Positions 19,211-27,815 of a stretch of DNA of 64,000 nucleotides are shown one piece after another. The stretch comes from Cutibacterium namnetense. GTDB lineage: Bacteria > Actinomycetota > Actinomycetes > Propionibacteriales > Propionibacteriaceae. Position 1 is the stretch's first letter. The number at the start of each line of letters is the position of its first letter. The notes beneath the pieces are model-generated. The model was not told where the DNA came from and searched no databases. It saw nothing but the letters and a program-made list of their open reading frames with translations. The DNA lies in contig NZ_LWHO01000008.1 in assembly GCF_001642025.1 (NCBI RefSeq), positions 62,001 to 126,000 on the forward strand. The letters run 5' to 3'. Made by a program: the position numbers and the translations under genes.

Positions 19211-19869
19211 CACCTGAGACCGGGCAAGGTGAGGCGGGTCGGGGTCAAGGTGGCCTTGCGAGTCGTCGGAACGGTGGCGTCGGGGTCACGCAAGTACAGC
19301 GGCTCCAGCCCGACATCGGTCATGGTCTGCCACGATGCCGCAAGTACCCCGGCGTCTAGCTGCTCCGGCGATCCCGGGGTCGGCGTCAGGCCGCGGACGA
19401 GGCATCCCGGACCACCGATGGGCAGATCCTTCGGCACGTCCTCAGGGCGAGTGACATTGGGGCCGTCAAGACGATTCGCTGAAGCGTCGTAGCGAGCCCA
19501 ATACAGCTCATGGCGACGAGCGTCAGTACATACCACGAACTCCCCATCGACCCCAGCCCATTGCCGGGCCAGGATGTCGAGGGAACATACCGGGTGCGGG
19601 GTAAGACCGGCCAGGTGTGCCAGTACCCTTCCGGTCGCCACGCCAACGCGCAGGCCCGTGTAGGGGCCCGGGCCGACCCCGATCGCCACCTCACCAATAT
19701 CGGTCAGGGCAATCCCGGCCTCCTCGCAGCCACGCTGGATGAGGGGCATGAGCTGCTCGGCATGGGCGCGCGGGTCGTCGTAGTGCAGGCTGACGAGCAC
19801 CTCGGATCCGCGCGCCAAACCGACGCTGACGGCCGTCGAAGTGTCGATTCCCAGAACAATGGCGTTCAT
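19210..19869 (-). CDS. tsaB: tRNA threonylcarbamoyladenosine complex subunit TsaB
   Basis: 219 residues. It has the ASKHA-like N-terminus VLGIDTSTAVSVGLARG and the GVGPGPYTGLRVGVATGR block typical of TsaB. It is the scaffold partner of TsaD in t6A synthesis. ATG 19869 overlaps the tsaE stop. The C-terminal domain is short and of the actinobacterial type. Confidence 0.95.
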   Translation of the reverse strand: MNAIVLGIDTSTAVSVGLARGSEVLVSLHYDDPRAHAEQLMPLIQRGCEEAGIALTDIGEVAIGVGPGPYTGLRVGVATGRVLAHLAGLTPHPVCSLDILARQWAGVDGEFVVCTDARRHELYWARYDASANRLDGPNVTRPEDVPKDLPIGGPGCLVRGLTPTPGSPEQLDAGVLAASWQTMTDVGLEPLYLRDPDATVPTTRKATLTPTRLTLPGLR

Positions 19870-20759
19870 CAGTTGTTGTCTCCGGTCTGGTCGCAAGAAA
19901 TGGTGTCGAGGGGATCAGACAGCGGCGACAGATCGACGCCTTGCCAGCGCGGCCCGAAGCCCTCCAAATAAACCACCCGAGTCTCGTCGGCGGGGTCCTC
20001 GCTGCGACGGATGTCAATGTCGAGGTGGGAACCACCGAGGCCCTCAGCGATGCCGGCTCCCCACTCAATGAGGGTGACCGCCTGGTCCATAGTCTCGTCG
20101 AGGTCCAGGTCGATGAGCTCGGCGGCCGAGCCGAGACGGTAGGCGTCGACGTGGACGAGCCCCGGCCGTCCTTCGGCACCGGCGTGGCGCCGAGCCAAGA
20201 CGAAGGTCGGGGAGATAACCGGCCCCTCAACGCCGAGCCCCACCCCAATCCCCTGGGCCAAAGTGGTCTTGCCAGCGCCGAGATCCCCGCAGGCCAGCAC
20301 AACGTCACCGGCTTGCAGCTCCCTGGCTAGGGCGGCTCCAAAAGTGTGCATGGCATCGGAGGTGGGGATGACGACTCGGGTGGGCAGTACGCGGACCCAA
20401 TCGCCGTCACGGTGGTAGGCCGGGCCGGGACAAGTCGTCAAACAGGAGACGACGAGGGTGCGTGCCTCCAGCTCCGTGGCGATCTGTTCACACCCACCGA
20501 TGAGGGCTGTCACGACGTCGACATCGCCAGGAGCAGCCAAGGCCAGGTCGGCAACCTCGGCGTGACCACCGCCATCAACGAGGTGGGCGAGGCCGGCGAT
20601 CCGCGAGCCGTGACGCGCGACAATTCCAATGCCCTGGGTCAGCCAAGTTGAGACAGTCGTTACTTCCAGATCAAGGGCACGCGCGAGGTCCGAAGCGTCC
20701 TGCGAAACTGCGACGGCGAGTTCTGGAGCCGACTCTTGCGAGCTGATCTGTTCTTCCAC
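19869..20759 (-). CDS. tsaE: TsaE ATPase fused to an N-terminal GNAT-like domain
   Basis: About 296 residues. The C-terminal half is TsaE: Walker A CGDLGAGKTTLAQGIG, then SPTFVLARRH, HVDAYRLG and LIEWGAGI. It drives TsaB-TsaD turnover in t6A synthesis. The N-terminal 130 residues are additional: GIGIVARHGSRIAGLAHLVD and AEVADLALAAPGD look like a weak acetyltransferase (GNAT) fold. The frame is open to 20963, but the far upstream part overlaps the divergent nuclease gene. I place the start tentatively at GTG 20759, with no clear ribosome site. First gene of the t6A operon. Confidence 0.82.
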   Translation of the reverse strand: MEEQISSQESAPELAVAVSQDASDLARALDLEVTTVSTWLTQGIGIVARHGSRIAGLAHLVDGGGHAEVADLALAAPGDVDVVTALIGGCEQIATELEARTLVVSCLTTCPGPAYHRDGDWVRVLPTRVVIPTSDAMHTFGAALARELQAGDVVLACGDLGAGKTTLAQGIGVGLGVEGPVISPTFVLARRHAGAEGRPGLVHVDAYRLGSAAELIDLDLDETMDQAVTLIEWGAGIAEGLGGSHLDIDIRRSEDPADETRVVYLEGFGPRWQGVDLSPLSDPLDTISCDQTGDNN

Positions 20760-20932
20760 AAAAGACCAGGATAGTCGCCGAACCTCCCGTTGGCCTCGTC
20801 GTCGCGAGTCCTCTGGCAGGAGCACAGGTGATCGCTTCAAGTCTTCTGCCTGGGCGGCCCTGTGGTGTAGCGTCCACGACCATGTCGCCAGCGATGCCAC
20901 GCTGGCCAGCAAGACTGTAGGAAGGTGACGAT

Positions 20933-21571
20933 ATGGCGTCGACGCCGCAACGGAGATGGGCATGGTTGCTGGTCCTCATCGTCGCATCGTTGGTGATCGT
21001 CGGGGTGTACCGCAAAGCTGTTCCACAAGAAGGGTCGACAGCCTATGGCCAGGCCGCAGCGGCTCTCAGCGACCTCCCCGTGAAGGGACGTGCGCCGATG
21101 ACCGGCTATTCGCGGGACCAATTCGGCCCGGCGTGGAGCGACAACTCCGACTCAGCCCTGACTCGTCCCTGGGGCCATAACGGTTGCGGCACCCGCGACG
21201 ACGCTTTGGCCCGCGACCTCGTCGGAGCCAAGCTAAAGTCCGGCAGCCGGTGCCGAGTCGTCTCCGGCGAATTACACGACCCTTACACGGGACGGAAAAT
21301 CGCATGGAGACGCGGTCGCGAAACTTCGGCTGTCGTGCAGATCGACCACGTCGTCGCGCTCGGAAACGCCTGGGTCACAGGTGCTCAGCAACTACCCATG
21401 GACCGGCGTCAGGCGCTAGCAAACGACCCCCTCAATCTGCTAGCCGTCGAAGGACGGGCCAACCAGAACAAGGGGGCCGGGGATGCGGTGACATGGCTGC
21501 CGCCAAACAAGTCATACCGCTGTGACTACGTATCTCGCCAGATCGCTGTCAAGCGAAAGTACCATCTCTGA
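20933..21571 (+). CDS. Exported HNH-type nuclease-like protein (DUF1524)
   Basis: 212 residues. One N-terminal hydrophobic segment (WAWLLVLIVASLVIVGVY) acts as signal or anchor. The domain has the DUF1524 pattern: VQIDHVVALGNAW with the active-site Asp-His, ANDPLNLLAVEGRANQNKG, then WLPPNKSYRC. The histidine-metal core is intact, so nuclease activity outside the membrane is plausible. AGGAAGG precedes the ATG. Divergent from tsaE and convergent with the helicase gene. Possible roles are extracellular DNA use or competition; neither is shown. Confidence 0.82.
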   Translation: MASTPQRRWAWLLVLIVASLVIVGVYRKAVPQEGSTAYGQAAAALSDLPVKGRAPMTGYSRDQFGPAWSDNSDSALTRPWGHNGCGTRDDALARDLVGAKLKSGSRCRVVSGELHDPYTGRKIAWRRGRETSAVVQIDHVVALGNAWVTGAQQLPMDRRQALANDPLNLLAVEGRANQNKGAGDAVTWLPPNKSYRCDYVSRQIAVKRKYHL

Positions 21572-21649
21572 GTCACTTCGGCGGAGCGCAACGCGATGAT
21601 TCGGGTGCTCTCGACTTGCCCAAATCATGCGTTGCCTGGCCGGTGACTC
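21570..21649. repeat. 80-base imperfect inverted repeat between convergent genes
   Basis: GAGTCAC at the left pairs with GTGACTC at the right. Inside them GCAACGCGATGATT pairs, with one bulge, to AATCATGCGTTGC, and a GGG/CCC pair sits near the apex. It fills the gap between the nuclease and helicase stops and overlaps the nuclease stop. It may be a bidirectional terminator or a small dispersed element. Confidence 0.6.
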
Positions 21650-21655
21650 AATTAC

Positions 21656-23782
21656 TCACCAAGTGTCGTTTCCGGAGCGACCGTATTTAGCCTCAATGTC
21701 GCGGCGCTCGCGACCACGGAAATTGCGTCCGCGGGAATCATGCCCACGATCACGGTGATCACGAGAATCGTGACTGCGGGGACGACCCCCGTCAAATCCA
21801 CGCCCACCGCGGTTGTACCCGCCCTTGCCGCGACGTGGCTTCCCGTCACGGGCCTTCTTGCCACGCTGCTGCTTGGGAGCGACGAGAGCCTCATAATCCT
21901 TCTCGTCAATGGGGGCGCCCAAGGCCGGGCTGCATCCAGCCACCTCAGCGACGTGGTCGTCACCGAGCATCACCTGGGCCTCTACCGGCTTCACCCCGGC
22001 TTGACGGTACAAACGAGCCATAGTGCGACGCTGATGCGGCAAAACAAGAGAGACGACCGCCCCGTCATGCCCGGCACGCGCAGTACGACCGGACCGGTGC
22101 AGGTAATCCTTGGAGTTCATCGGCGGATCGACTTGCAACACCAGAGTGACGTCATCGACGTCAATCCCGCGGGCCGCGACGTCAGTAGCAACCAGGACCG
22201 GAAGCGAACCTTCCTTAAACGACCCCAACACGCGGGCGCGGGCGCCCTGGGTTAAGCCGCCGTGCAGAGCGCCAGCCATGACACCAGCCTCACGCATCTG
22301 CTCGGCCATTCGGGAGGCACCGCGCTGGGTTCGGGCGAAGACGATGGTGTGACCGCTACGGTTAGCGATCTCACACATCAGTCCTACCTTCTCGTGAGGC
22401 TTGATCTGGAAAGCGTGATGAGTCATCGTCGAGACCGATCCCGTATCGGAATCGACCTCGTGGGTAACCGGCTCGTGCATATAGCGTTTGACGAGCTTGT
22501 TGACAGCACCGTCGAGGGTGGCAGAGAACAGTAAGCGCTGCCCGTCTGCGGGAACAGCATCGAGGATCGCGCCAACGGCCTCCATAAATCCAAGCTCAGC
22601 CATATGGTCGGCTTCGTCGAGGACAGTCACGACGGTACCGGAAAGGTCGGCGTCACCGGTCTCCAACAGGTCAACCAGACGTCCTGGGGTGGCGACGACA
22701 AGGTCGACCCCCTTCTTGAAAGCCTTGGTCTGCGGGCCATAGCTCATACCACCCGCGATAAGGATGGTCGATAGTCCCATTGAGGAGGCCAGCGGGGATA
22801 GCACGTCAGCAATCTGCATAGCCAGCTCGCGAGTGGGAGAAAGGATGAGGGCTCGAGGCCGCTTATCCTCACGCGGGGTGGCAGACAAACGCGACAGCAG
22901 CGGGACACCGAAGGCCAACGTCTTACCCGAACCCGTCGAGGCCCGGCCCAGCACGTCACGCCCAGCGATGGCATCAGGAATAGCGGCGATCTGGATGCGG
23001 AACGGATCGGTAATGCCAGTCTTAGCCAAAGCGGCGACGATTTCGTCGGGCACACCAAGAGCCGAGAAACCGCCCTCGTGGTCGATACCGGTAACGTCGA
23101 GATCGGTTAGCTCAGTGGCCTTCCAATCCATATTGTCGGCGTCGTCGTGGCCCTCGTGGGAGAAATCGTTGCCACGATGATCCGAACGGTCTGACCATCG
23201 GCCATCCCGGCGATCGTCGCGCCAGTTGTTACGGCTTTCGCGCCGATCCTGGGAATCCCGGCGATCGAAGCCATGGCCGCCGCCACGCCTATCCCAGTGG
23301 TGGTCACGGTCGCGGCGCTGTCCACGACGGTCCTCGCGATCCCACGAGGATCCGGGACGGTCATCGCGCTTCCAGTCACGGTTGCCGTAATTTCCCGGTC
23401 GTCGCGACTTATGAGGGCGGAACTCGCCGTCATCGGACCACCGGCGGTCATCGTGACGTCCGTCGCGCCGATCCCAGTCACGTCGACGATCCGAGTCGCG
23501 GCGGTCGTAACGACGGTCATTGCGGCGATCAGACCATTCATTATGGTCGCGTCGATCTGGGGAGAAACGACGATCCTTACCACCGCCAACAGCATCGGGA
23601 CGCGCGTCTTCACGAGGGGTCCACGCCTCGAAGTTGCGACCTTGGGAATCCGTGCGCTCGGTACGGACCCCTCCCCTGGTGCGTGGCTTGTGTCCGCGAG
23701 CGGCTCGCTCAGCTGCGGTCCAACGGCGCTTCGGGGTGCCGTCAGCCTTAAAGGACTTGGAATTGCGTTTTTTGTTGCTCAA
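21656..23782 (-). CDS. DEAD-box RNA helicase with long Arg/Asp-rich N-terminal region
   Basis: 708 residues from a TTG start with an AGGGA-type site upstream. Residues 60-215 are extremely rich in Arg and Asp, in repeated DRR/RRD units, and predicted disordered. The helicase core runs from about 225 to 600: Q-motif, Walker A ASTGSGKT (281-288), VLDEADHMAELGF, FSATLDG and the C-terminal HRSGRTARAGHDG. The last 60 residues are an RG-rich tail. It unwinds structured RNA, perhaps in ribosome assembly or cold response, as for DeaD/RhlE relatives. Single gene. Confidence 0.9.
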   Translation of the reverse strand: MSNKKRNSKSFKADGTPKRRWTAAERAARGHKPRTRGGVRTERTDSQGRNFEAWTPREDARPDAVGGGKDRRFSPDRRDHNEWSDRRNDRRYDRRDSDRRRDWDRRDGRHDDRRWSDDGEFRPHKSRRPGNYGNRDWKRDDRPGSSWDREDRRGQRRDRDHHWDRRGGGHGFDRRDSQDRRESRNNWRDDRRDGRWSDRSDHRGNDFSHEGHDDADNMDWKATELTDLDVTGIDHEGGFSALGVPDEIVAALAKTGITDPFRIQIAAIPDAIAGRDVLGRASTGSGKTLAFGVPLLSRLSATPREDKRPRALILSPTRELAMQIADVLSPLASSMGLSTILIAGGMSYGPQTKAFKKGVDLVVATPGRLVDLLETGDADLSGTVVTVLDEADHMAELGFMEAVGAILDAVPADGQRLLFSATLDGAVNKLVKRYMHEPVTHEVDSDTGSVSTMTHHAFQIKPHEKVGLMCEIANRSGHTIVFARTQRGASRMAEQMREAGVMAGALHGGLTQGARARVLGSFKEGSLPVLVATDVAARGIDVDDVTLVLQVDPPMNSKDYLHRSGRTARAGHDGAVVSLVLPHQRRTMARLYRQAGVKPVEAQVMLGDDHVAEVAGCSPALGAPIDEKDYEALVAPKQQRGKKARDGKPRRGKGGYNRGGRGFDGGRPRSHDSRDHRDRGHDSRGRNFRGRERRDIEAKYGRSGNDTW

Positions 23783-24136
23783 TGGGGTCTTCCCTCATGA
23801 TCAGCGGACTCCTCGGCCAGGGGCGACCTACACCACCGCGCGCAAAAAGGCGCAGTGTCACTGCACGGGGTCGCGGAATCTAACCGCAGCACGTCGGACC
23901 CAAAGCGGGTCTCGGTGATGGAATCCTGGATGGCTGTCTGTCTCGATGGCTGGGCGAATAGCTGCTGTGCAGGTGAATGCAGTGAAACCGGAGCCGGTGA
24001 CCCCGCCATGCCCTGAGGGCACATCGAGCAACTGAAACGCATCATAGGCTCGAACGAATCGAGCCGTTGCCAACGCGGGTACTCTACGCCAACCAGGCGA
24101 CATTGGCGAAATCGACCACATTCCCGAAGGAACGAG
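23783..24136. other. Interval without a recognised gene
   Basis: 354 bases between the helicase start and the permease stop. A minus-strand open frame (23858-24121, 87 codons) crosses it but has no recognisable domain and no clear ribosome site. The interval must hold the helicase promoter and perhaps the end of the permease transcript. Confidence 0.5.
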
Positions 24137-26476
24137 CTAGTCGCTGATAGTCGTGTTCCACGAGTAGGGACGGTGGATGGCGGCCCCAATAACCGAACCG
24201 ACCATGACCGATCCTGCAAGCGCAGCCAGAACCCACCATCCGCCGTGGACCAAGTCCATGGTGCCGGGCATGATTCGGCTCGTAGCCAGCAGGGCGAGCA
24301 GCGACCCCACAATGCCAGCGACCACCGCGACGACACACGTCATGGCGACCTCGAAGAAGATCACACTGTCGACCCAGCGCGGTGTTAGTCCGAGGCGTCG
24401 CAGGTACGCAGTGAGTCGCCTCTGAGCCAAGCGCTCGTCTCGGGCCAGGGAACCAATCATGATGATCGTGATAATGGTGAACAGCCCGGTAGCCACGAGG
24501 GTCGCCGTGGGCAGGGGAACCTTGGGTGCGATTCGTGGAGCCATGACATAAGAGGGGTCGATGCGGTGTGTCGTGGCCCAGTGGTAGGCGATGTCCTCCT
24601 GGTTTGGGCTCAGACCGACATATAGGAACCCTTTACTCACCGACGAGCCACTTGGCTTAGCTGGTGAGGCATCCCCATGCCCGATGACCTTAATCTGCCC
24701 AAGCCAGCCAAGATCTCGCGGCACGGTGATATCGGTGTTGGGAGCTTGCTCATCGGTGGTGACCCGCAGGCTTCCGGCCGCTTGCAACTGACGACGCTGA
24801 CCATCAGTCAGGGGGAAAATACTGGCGACGTCGTCGACGTCATGAAAGGCCCACCACGCCACAGAATTGCCAGTGCGGTCGTTGCTGGAACCATATGCCA
24901 TCGGCACCTTGCGGGCACCATGCAAGTCATCGTCGAACTGTGTGACGAGGTTGCCAGGCAGACGGGGGGAGAACCCCGGCTCTGTCAGGAAGTAGGCCAT
25001 ACCGTGCGGGATACCTGTGGAACTGGTGGCGTTCATCTGTGCGAACAGTGAGGCAACAATAAGCAGACCTGTAGCAGTAGCAGCAATGAGACCTGCTGTA
25101 AGTCCAGCGAACAGTCCGTGCCATGACCCCCGGCGGCGAAGGGCACGAGACGCGGCCAGCCTACGGCCGGGTGGGACTTCGCGTCCTGAGACCAAGGTCA
25201 GTAACCACGGTGCCACCAGTCCTGCCGCCAACGACGAGGCCACGGAAACAATGGCCACCGAAATCAGCGAGGCTTTCGCTGCCGCTGAAGCCCATACCAA
25301 GAGGGCGCAGGCAACGATGGCGCCGCCCCAAGCCAACAGACGGGCCATTTTCACATTGATGCGTGTGCCATGAACCTTGCGTTCCCGCTGACTGCTCGGG
25401 GTCGCCATGACGACGGCGGTCAAGACGGCGGCAACCAGGCAGGTGAGGGCGCTAATAGTAGGCAATGAGATAGGCGAGAGTGGGTTATCGGAGAAACGGG
25501 CCAGCAGTGGCCGAATAGCTATGACAAGCAGCTCGCCGGCGACGAGGCTTGCTGCCGCAGTGGCGACGCTCATGAACAAGGTGATGACTCGCAGCGACAG
25601 AGCCAGTTTGCGGCGCGGCACACCCATAGCAGTAAGGGGCGCGATGATTCGGCGTGCCGACGTCGTAGCGGCCGCAGCAGCCAAACCAGCTCCCAAACCG
25701 GCGACGAGGAACCACGCCAGATACTGCTCGACGATCTTCTTCCCAGATAGCGGTGCAGATTCTTTGGAGAGGAGCTGATTCCTGGTCGTACATGCATCAG
25801 AATCGACAGGATCAGAGCCCAAATCGTCATTAATCTTACTGCACGTGGCAGCTGGATCAGACGAGGTGAAGAAAACAAGAAGGTTTCCACTCACCCCGGA
25901 TATTTTGGCCTGTTTCTGAGTCAGGGGCCACGCCTGCCATGTTCCAGGATGAGCCAGGATCTCGCGAGATGATTTATCAAACGTTGCTCCAACCGTCCCA
26001 ACGATAGAAAGACGATAGTCCCCGGGTTCCAGGATAAGATTTTTTCTGCCACTAATCTCTTGCCTCAAGGATGAGTTAATAACCACTTCAGAGGACTTCG
26101 TAGGCCATCTTCCCGAGATTAGATTATATTTTCCCTCAGTATGTGCGCCCGGCACGCTAGATTCCTGATAGTGCACCTCCTCAGGAAAACCCTTCACGGA
26201 AACTTGAGTTTCAAGATATGGCGTGGCTTGGCGGACATTCCACCGATGAATGGGCAGGGTAGGAGATGATGATCCAGCAAATATCGAAAACCCCGGACTT
26301 ACCAAGCCATCGGCTGCCCCGAGCGTCGATTTCACCGATTGTTCCGAACTCAGGCTGATGGAACGATTTACTCCAAGGCTAACGGTCATGATGAGTAAAG
26401 CAGTAGCCAACGGAATCATGCGCAACCAGCTTTTCCGAGAGCGCAACACCAAAGCAGCTAGATTCCACATCCACAT
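24137..26476 (-). CDS. MacB/FtsX-like ABC transporter permease
   Basis: 779 residues. An N-terminal helix is followed by a large extracytoplasmic region of about 220 residues. Then comes a group of helices (AWFLVAGLGAGLAAAAATTS onward), a second extracytoplasmic region of about 160 residues, and a final group of three helices. This is the doubled FtsX layout of exporters that move lipoproteins, peptides or signals. The 5' third is clearly lower in GC than the flanks. ATG 26476 overlaps the ATPase stop. With the ATPase and the small secreted protein upstream it forms a three-gene unit; the layout recalls bacteriocin-associated exporters such as those of lactococcin 972, but no sequence link is claimed. 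Confidence 0.75.
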   Translation of the reverse strand: MWMWNLAALVLRSRKSWLRMIPLATALLIMTVSLGVNRSISLSSEQSVKSTLGAADGLVSPGFSIFAGSSSPTLPIHRWNVRQATPYLETQVSVKGFPEEVHYQESSVPGAHTEGKYNLISGRWPTKSSEVVINSSLRQEISGRKNLILEPGDYRLSIVGTVGATFDKSSREILAHPGTWQAWPLTQKQAKISGVSGNLLVFFTSSDPAATCSKINDDLGSDPVDSDACTTRNQLLSKESAPLSGKKIVEQYLAWFLVAGLGAGLAAAAATTSARRIIAPLTAMGVPRRKLALSLRVITLFMSVATAAASLVAGELLVIAIRPLLARFSDNPLSPISLPTISALTCLVAAVLTAVVMATPSSQRERKVHGTRINVKMARLLAWGGAIVACALLVWASAAAKASLISVAIVSVASSLAAGLVAPWLLTLVSGREVPPGRRLAASRALRRRGSWHGLFAGLTAGLIAATATGLLIVASLFAQMNATSSTGIPHGMAYFLTEPGFSPRLPGNLVTQFDDDLHGARKVPMAYGSSNDRTGNSVAWWAFHDVDDVASIFPLTDGQRRQLQAAGSLRVTTDEQAPNTDITVPRDLGWLGQIKVIGHGDASPAKPSGSSVSKGFLYVGLSPNQEDIAYHWATTHRIDPSYVMAPRIAPKVPLPTATLVATGLFTIITIIMIGSLARDERLAQRRLTAYLRRLGLTPRWVDSVIFFEVAMTCVVAVVAGIVGSLLALLATSRIMPGTMDLVHGGWWVLAALAGSVMVGSVIGAAIHRPYSWNTTISD

Positions 26477-27168
26477 CAGTGGACGCCCTCCAGGTGGCCG
26501 TCAACCAATTCGCAGGATCGGTGCGCATACTCCTTGGCAGTAGGGTCATGAGAAGAGAGCACGACGGTGCGACCCTCGCCATCCTCAGCAAGTTCGCGCA
26601 GCAGCTCGAAGACCAGCTGGGAATTGCGCCGATCGAGCTGACCGGTTGGCTCGTCGGCCAACAGAATCGCGCGATCTCCAGCGATGGCGCGGGCTATCCC
26701 GACCCGTTGGGCCTCACCCCCGGATAGTTGTCGAGGATAGCGACCCTGGAGGTGGGCGATCCCAACCCGTTCGAGAGCCTCGGTCGCCATAGTGCGGGAA
26801 CGAGAGCCGAATCCACGCACCCGAAGGATGAGTTCAACATTCTCCCGCGCCGTGAAATCGGCGATGAGGGAGTGCTCTTGGAAGATCATTCCGATTCGAT
26901 TAAGGCGCATATCGTCACGCTCGGGCGTCGACAGGGAATAAATGTCGCTCCCTTCAACGAACACCGTGCCCGACGTCGGCCTCAATAGCCCCGACACGAT
27001 GTTGAGCAATGTCGTCTTCCCTGATCCGCTCACGCCATGTAGCAGGGTCATTACCCCCGGCGGCATGGAGACGGTAACATCGTCCAGGGCGAGATTGCGA
27101 TTGTGCGCGGTCGAGAAATTATGGGACACCCCAGATATCCTGATGACCTCACCGCCAGCAGCTACCAT
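26476..27168 (-). CDS. ABC transporter ATPase (LolD/MacB type)
   Basis: About 230 residues from ATG 27168. Walker A HGVSGSGKTTLLNIVSGLL, signature RQLSGGEAQRVGIARAI, Walker B ILLADEPTGQLD and H-loop SSHDP are intact. The DEPTGQLD form is usual for the LolD/MacB group that works with FtsX-like permeases. The frame opens up to 27336, but earlier starts overlap the small secreted-protein gene; TAAGG lies about 10 bases before the chosen ATG. It powers the downstream permease. Confidence 0.85.
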   Translation of the reverse strand: MVAAGGEVIRISGVSHNFSTAHNRNLALDDVTVSMPPGVMTLLHGVSGSGKTTLLNIVSGLLRPTSGTVFVEGSDIYSLSTPERDDMRLNRIGMIFQEHSLIADFTARENVELILRVRGFGSRSRTMATEALERVGIAHLQGRYPRQLSGGEAQRVGIARAIAGDRAILLADEPTGQLDRRNSQLVFELLRELAEDGEGRTVVLSSHDPTAKEYAHRSCELVDGHLEGVH

Positions 27169-27220
27169 CTTTCCATTGACCTTACTGTTGACGGCGATGT
27201 GACTCGGGGAGAAAGCCGAC

Positions 27221-27571
27221 TCAACACCCGCGCCCCAAGGCAAAGGATGATGCTTGATTGTCGTCATACCACCAGAAATAGGGGTCATTCGTATGAGGAG
27301 CATAATCCCAGCAATGACCTCGCTGATTTGCATCATACCAAAATGCAGCCGACCAGTTCGTCTGGTTCTTAACCGAACTTAGGGCATCATTGTTGCCTCG
27401 ACTTATATTCCAACTTCCAGTCGTTGTTCGATATCCGATACGCGCCTTGTAATGCGGATCAGCGAACAATTCAAGAGAACCGGAATGAGCCGCAGGGGCC
27501 GCAACGGCAAAGCTTCCCCCTAACATGGCAGCGAGAACTCCTGCACTCACTAATTTGGACAATCGAATCAT
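27221..27571 (-). CDS. Small secreted beta/gamma-crystallin-like protein
   Basis: 116 residues from ATG 27571, with GAGGAG 6 bases upstream. Residues 1-28 are a Sec signal (MIRLSKLVSAGVLAAMLGGS, then AVAAPAA). The mature part of about 88 residues has two Greek-key-like halves. Each half carries the [DN][DN]xx[ST]S calcium-clamp motif of beta/gamma-crystallins: NDALSS at 61-66 and DNQASS at 104-109. FWYDANQRG fits the aromatic-x6-Gly element. Two cysteines (87, 116) could form a disulfide. The fold resembles the secreted peptidase-inhibitor I36 group. It is the first gene of a unit with an ABC ATPase and a MacB-like permease. Function unknown: inhibitor, bacteriocin or signal are all possible. 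Confidence 0.6.
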   Translation of the reverse strand: MIRLSKLVSAGVLAAMLGGSFAVAAPAAHSGSLELFADPHYKARIGYRTTTGSWNISRGNNDALSSVKNQTNWSAAFWYDANQRGHCWDYAPHTNDPYFWWYDDNQASSFALGRGC

Positions 27572-27815
27572 AACGACTCCTCGTTGAGTAAGTTTTTGAG
27601 CCATCCGCAATCTGTCGACCACTTGGCGTCAGCATATCCTACATATATCTGGCGGGGCGGGGACAACAAGGCTCGCACACAGCCCCCGCAAGTGGTGGGG
27701 TGGCGCACCTCGGACATCTTTGCCCACCAACCGCAGGTGATCTCGTTGCTCCACGTTCACCACTACGACACCGCAACCCCACCAAGGCGTCGTATGTCCC
27801 GGCTACCATGAAATT

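Noticed and set aside
23858-24121. 87-codon minus-strand open frame in the helicase-permease gap
   Set aside because: No ribosome site, no hydrophobic or domain pattern; kept only as a note on the gap.
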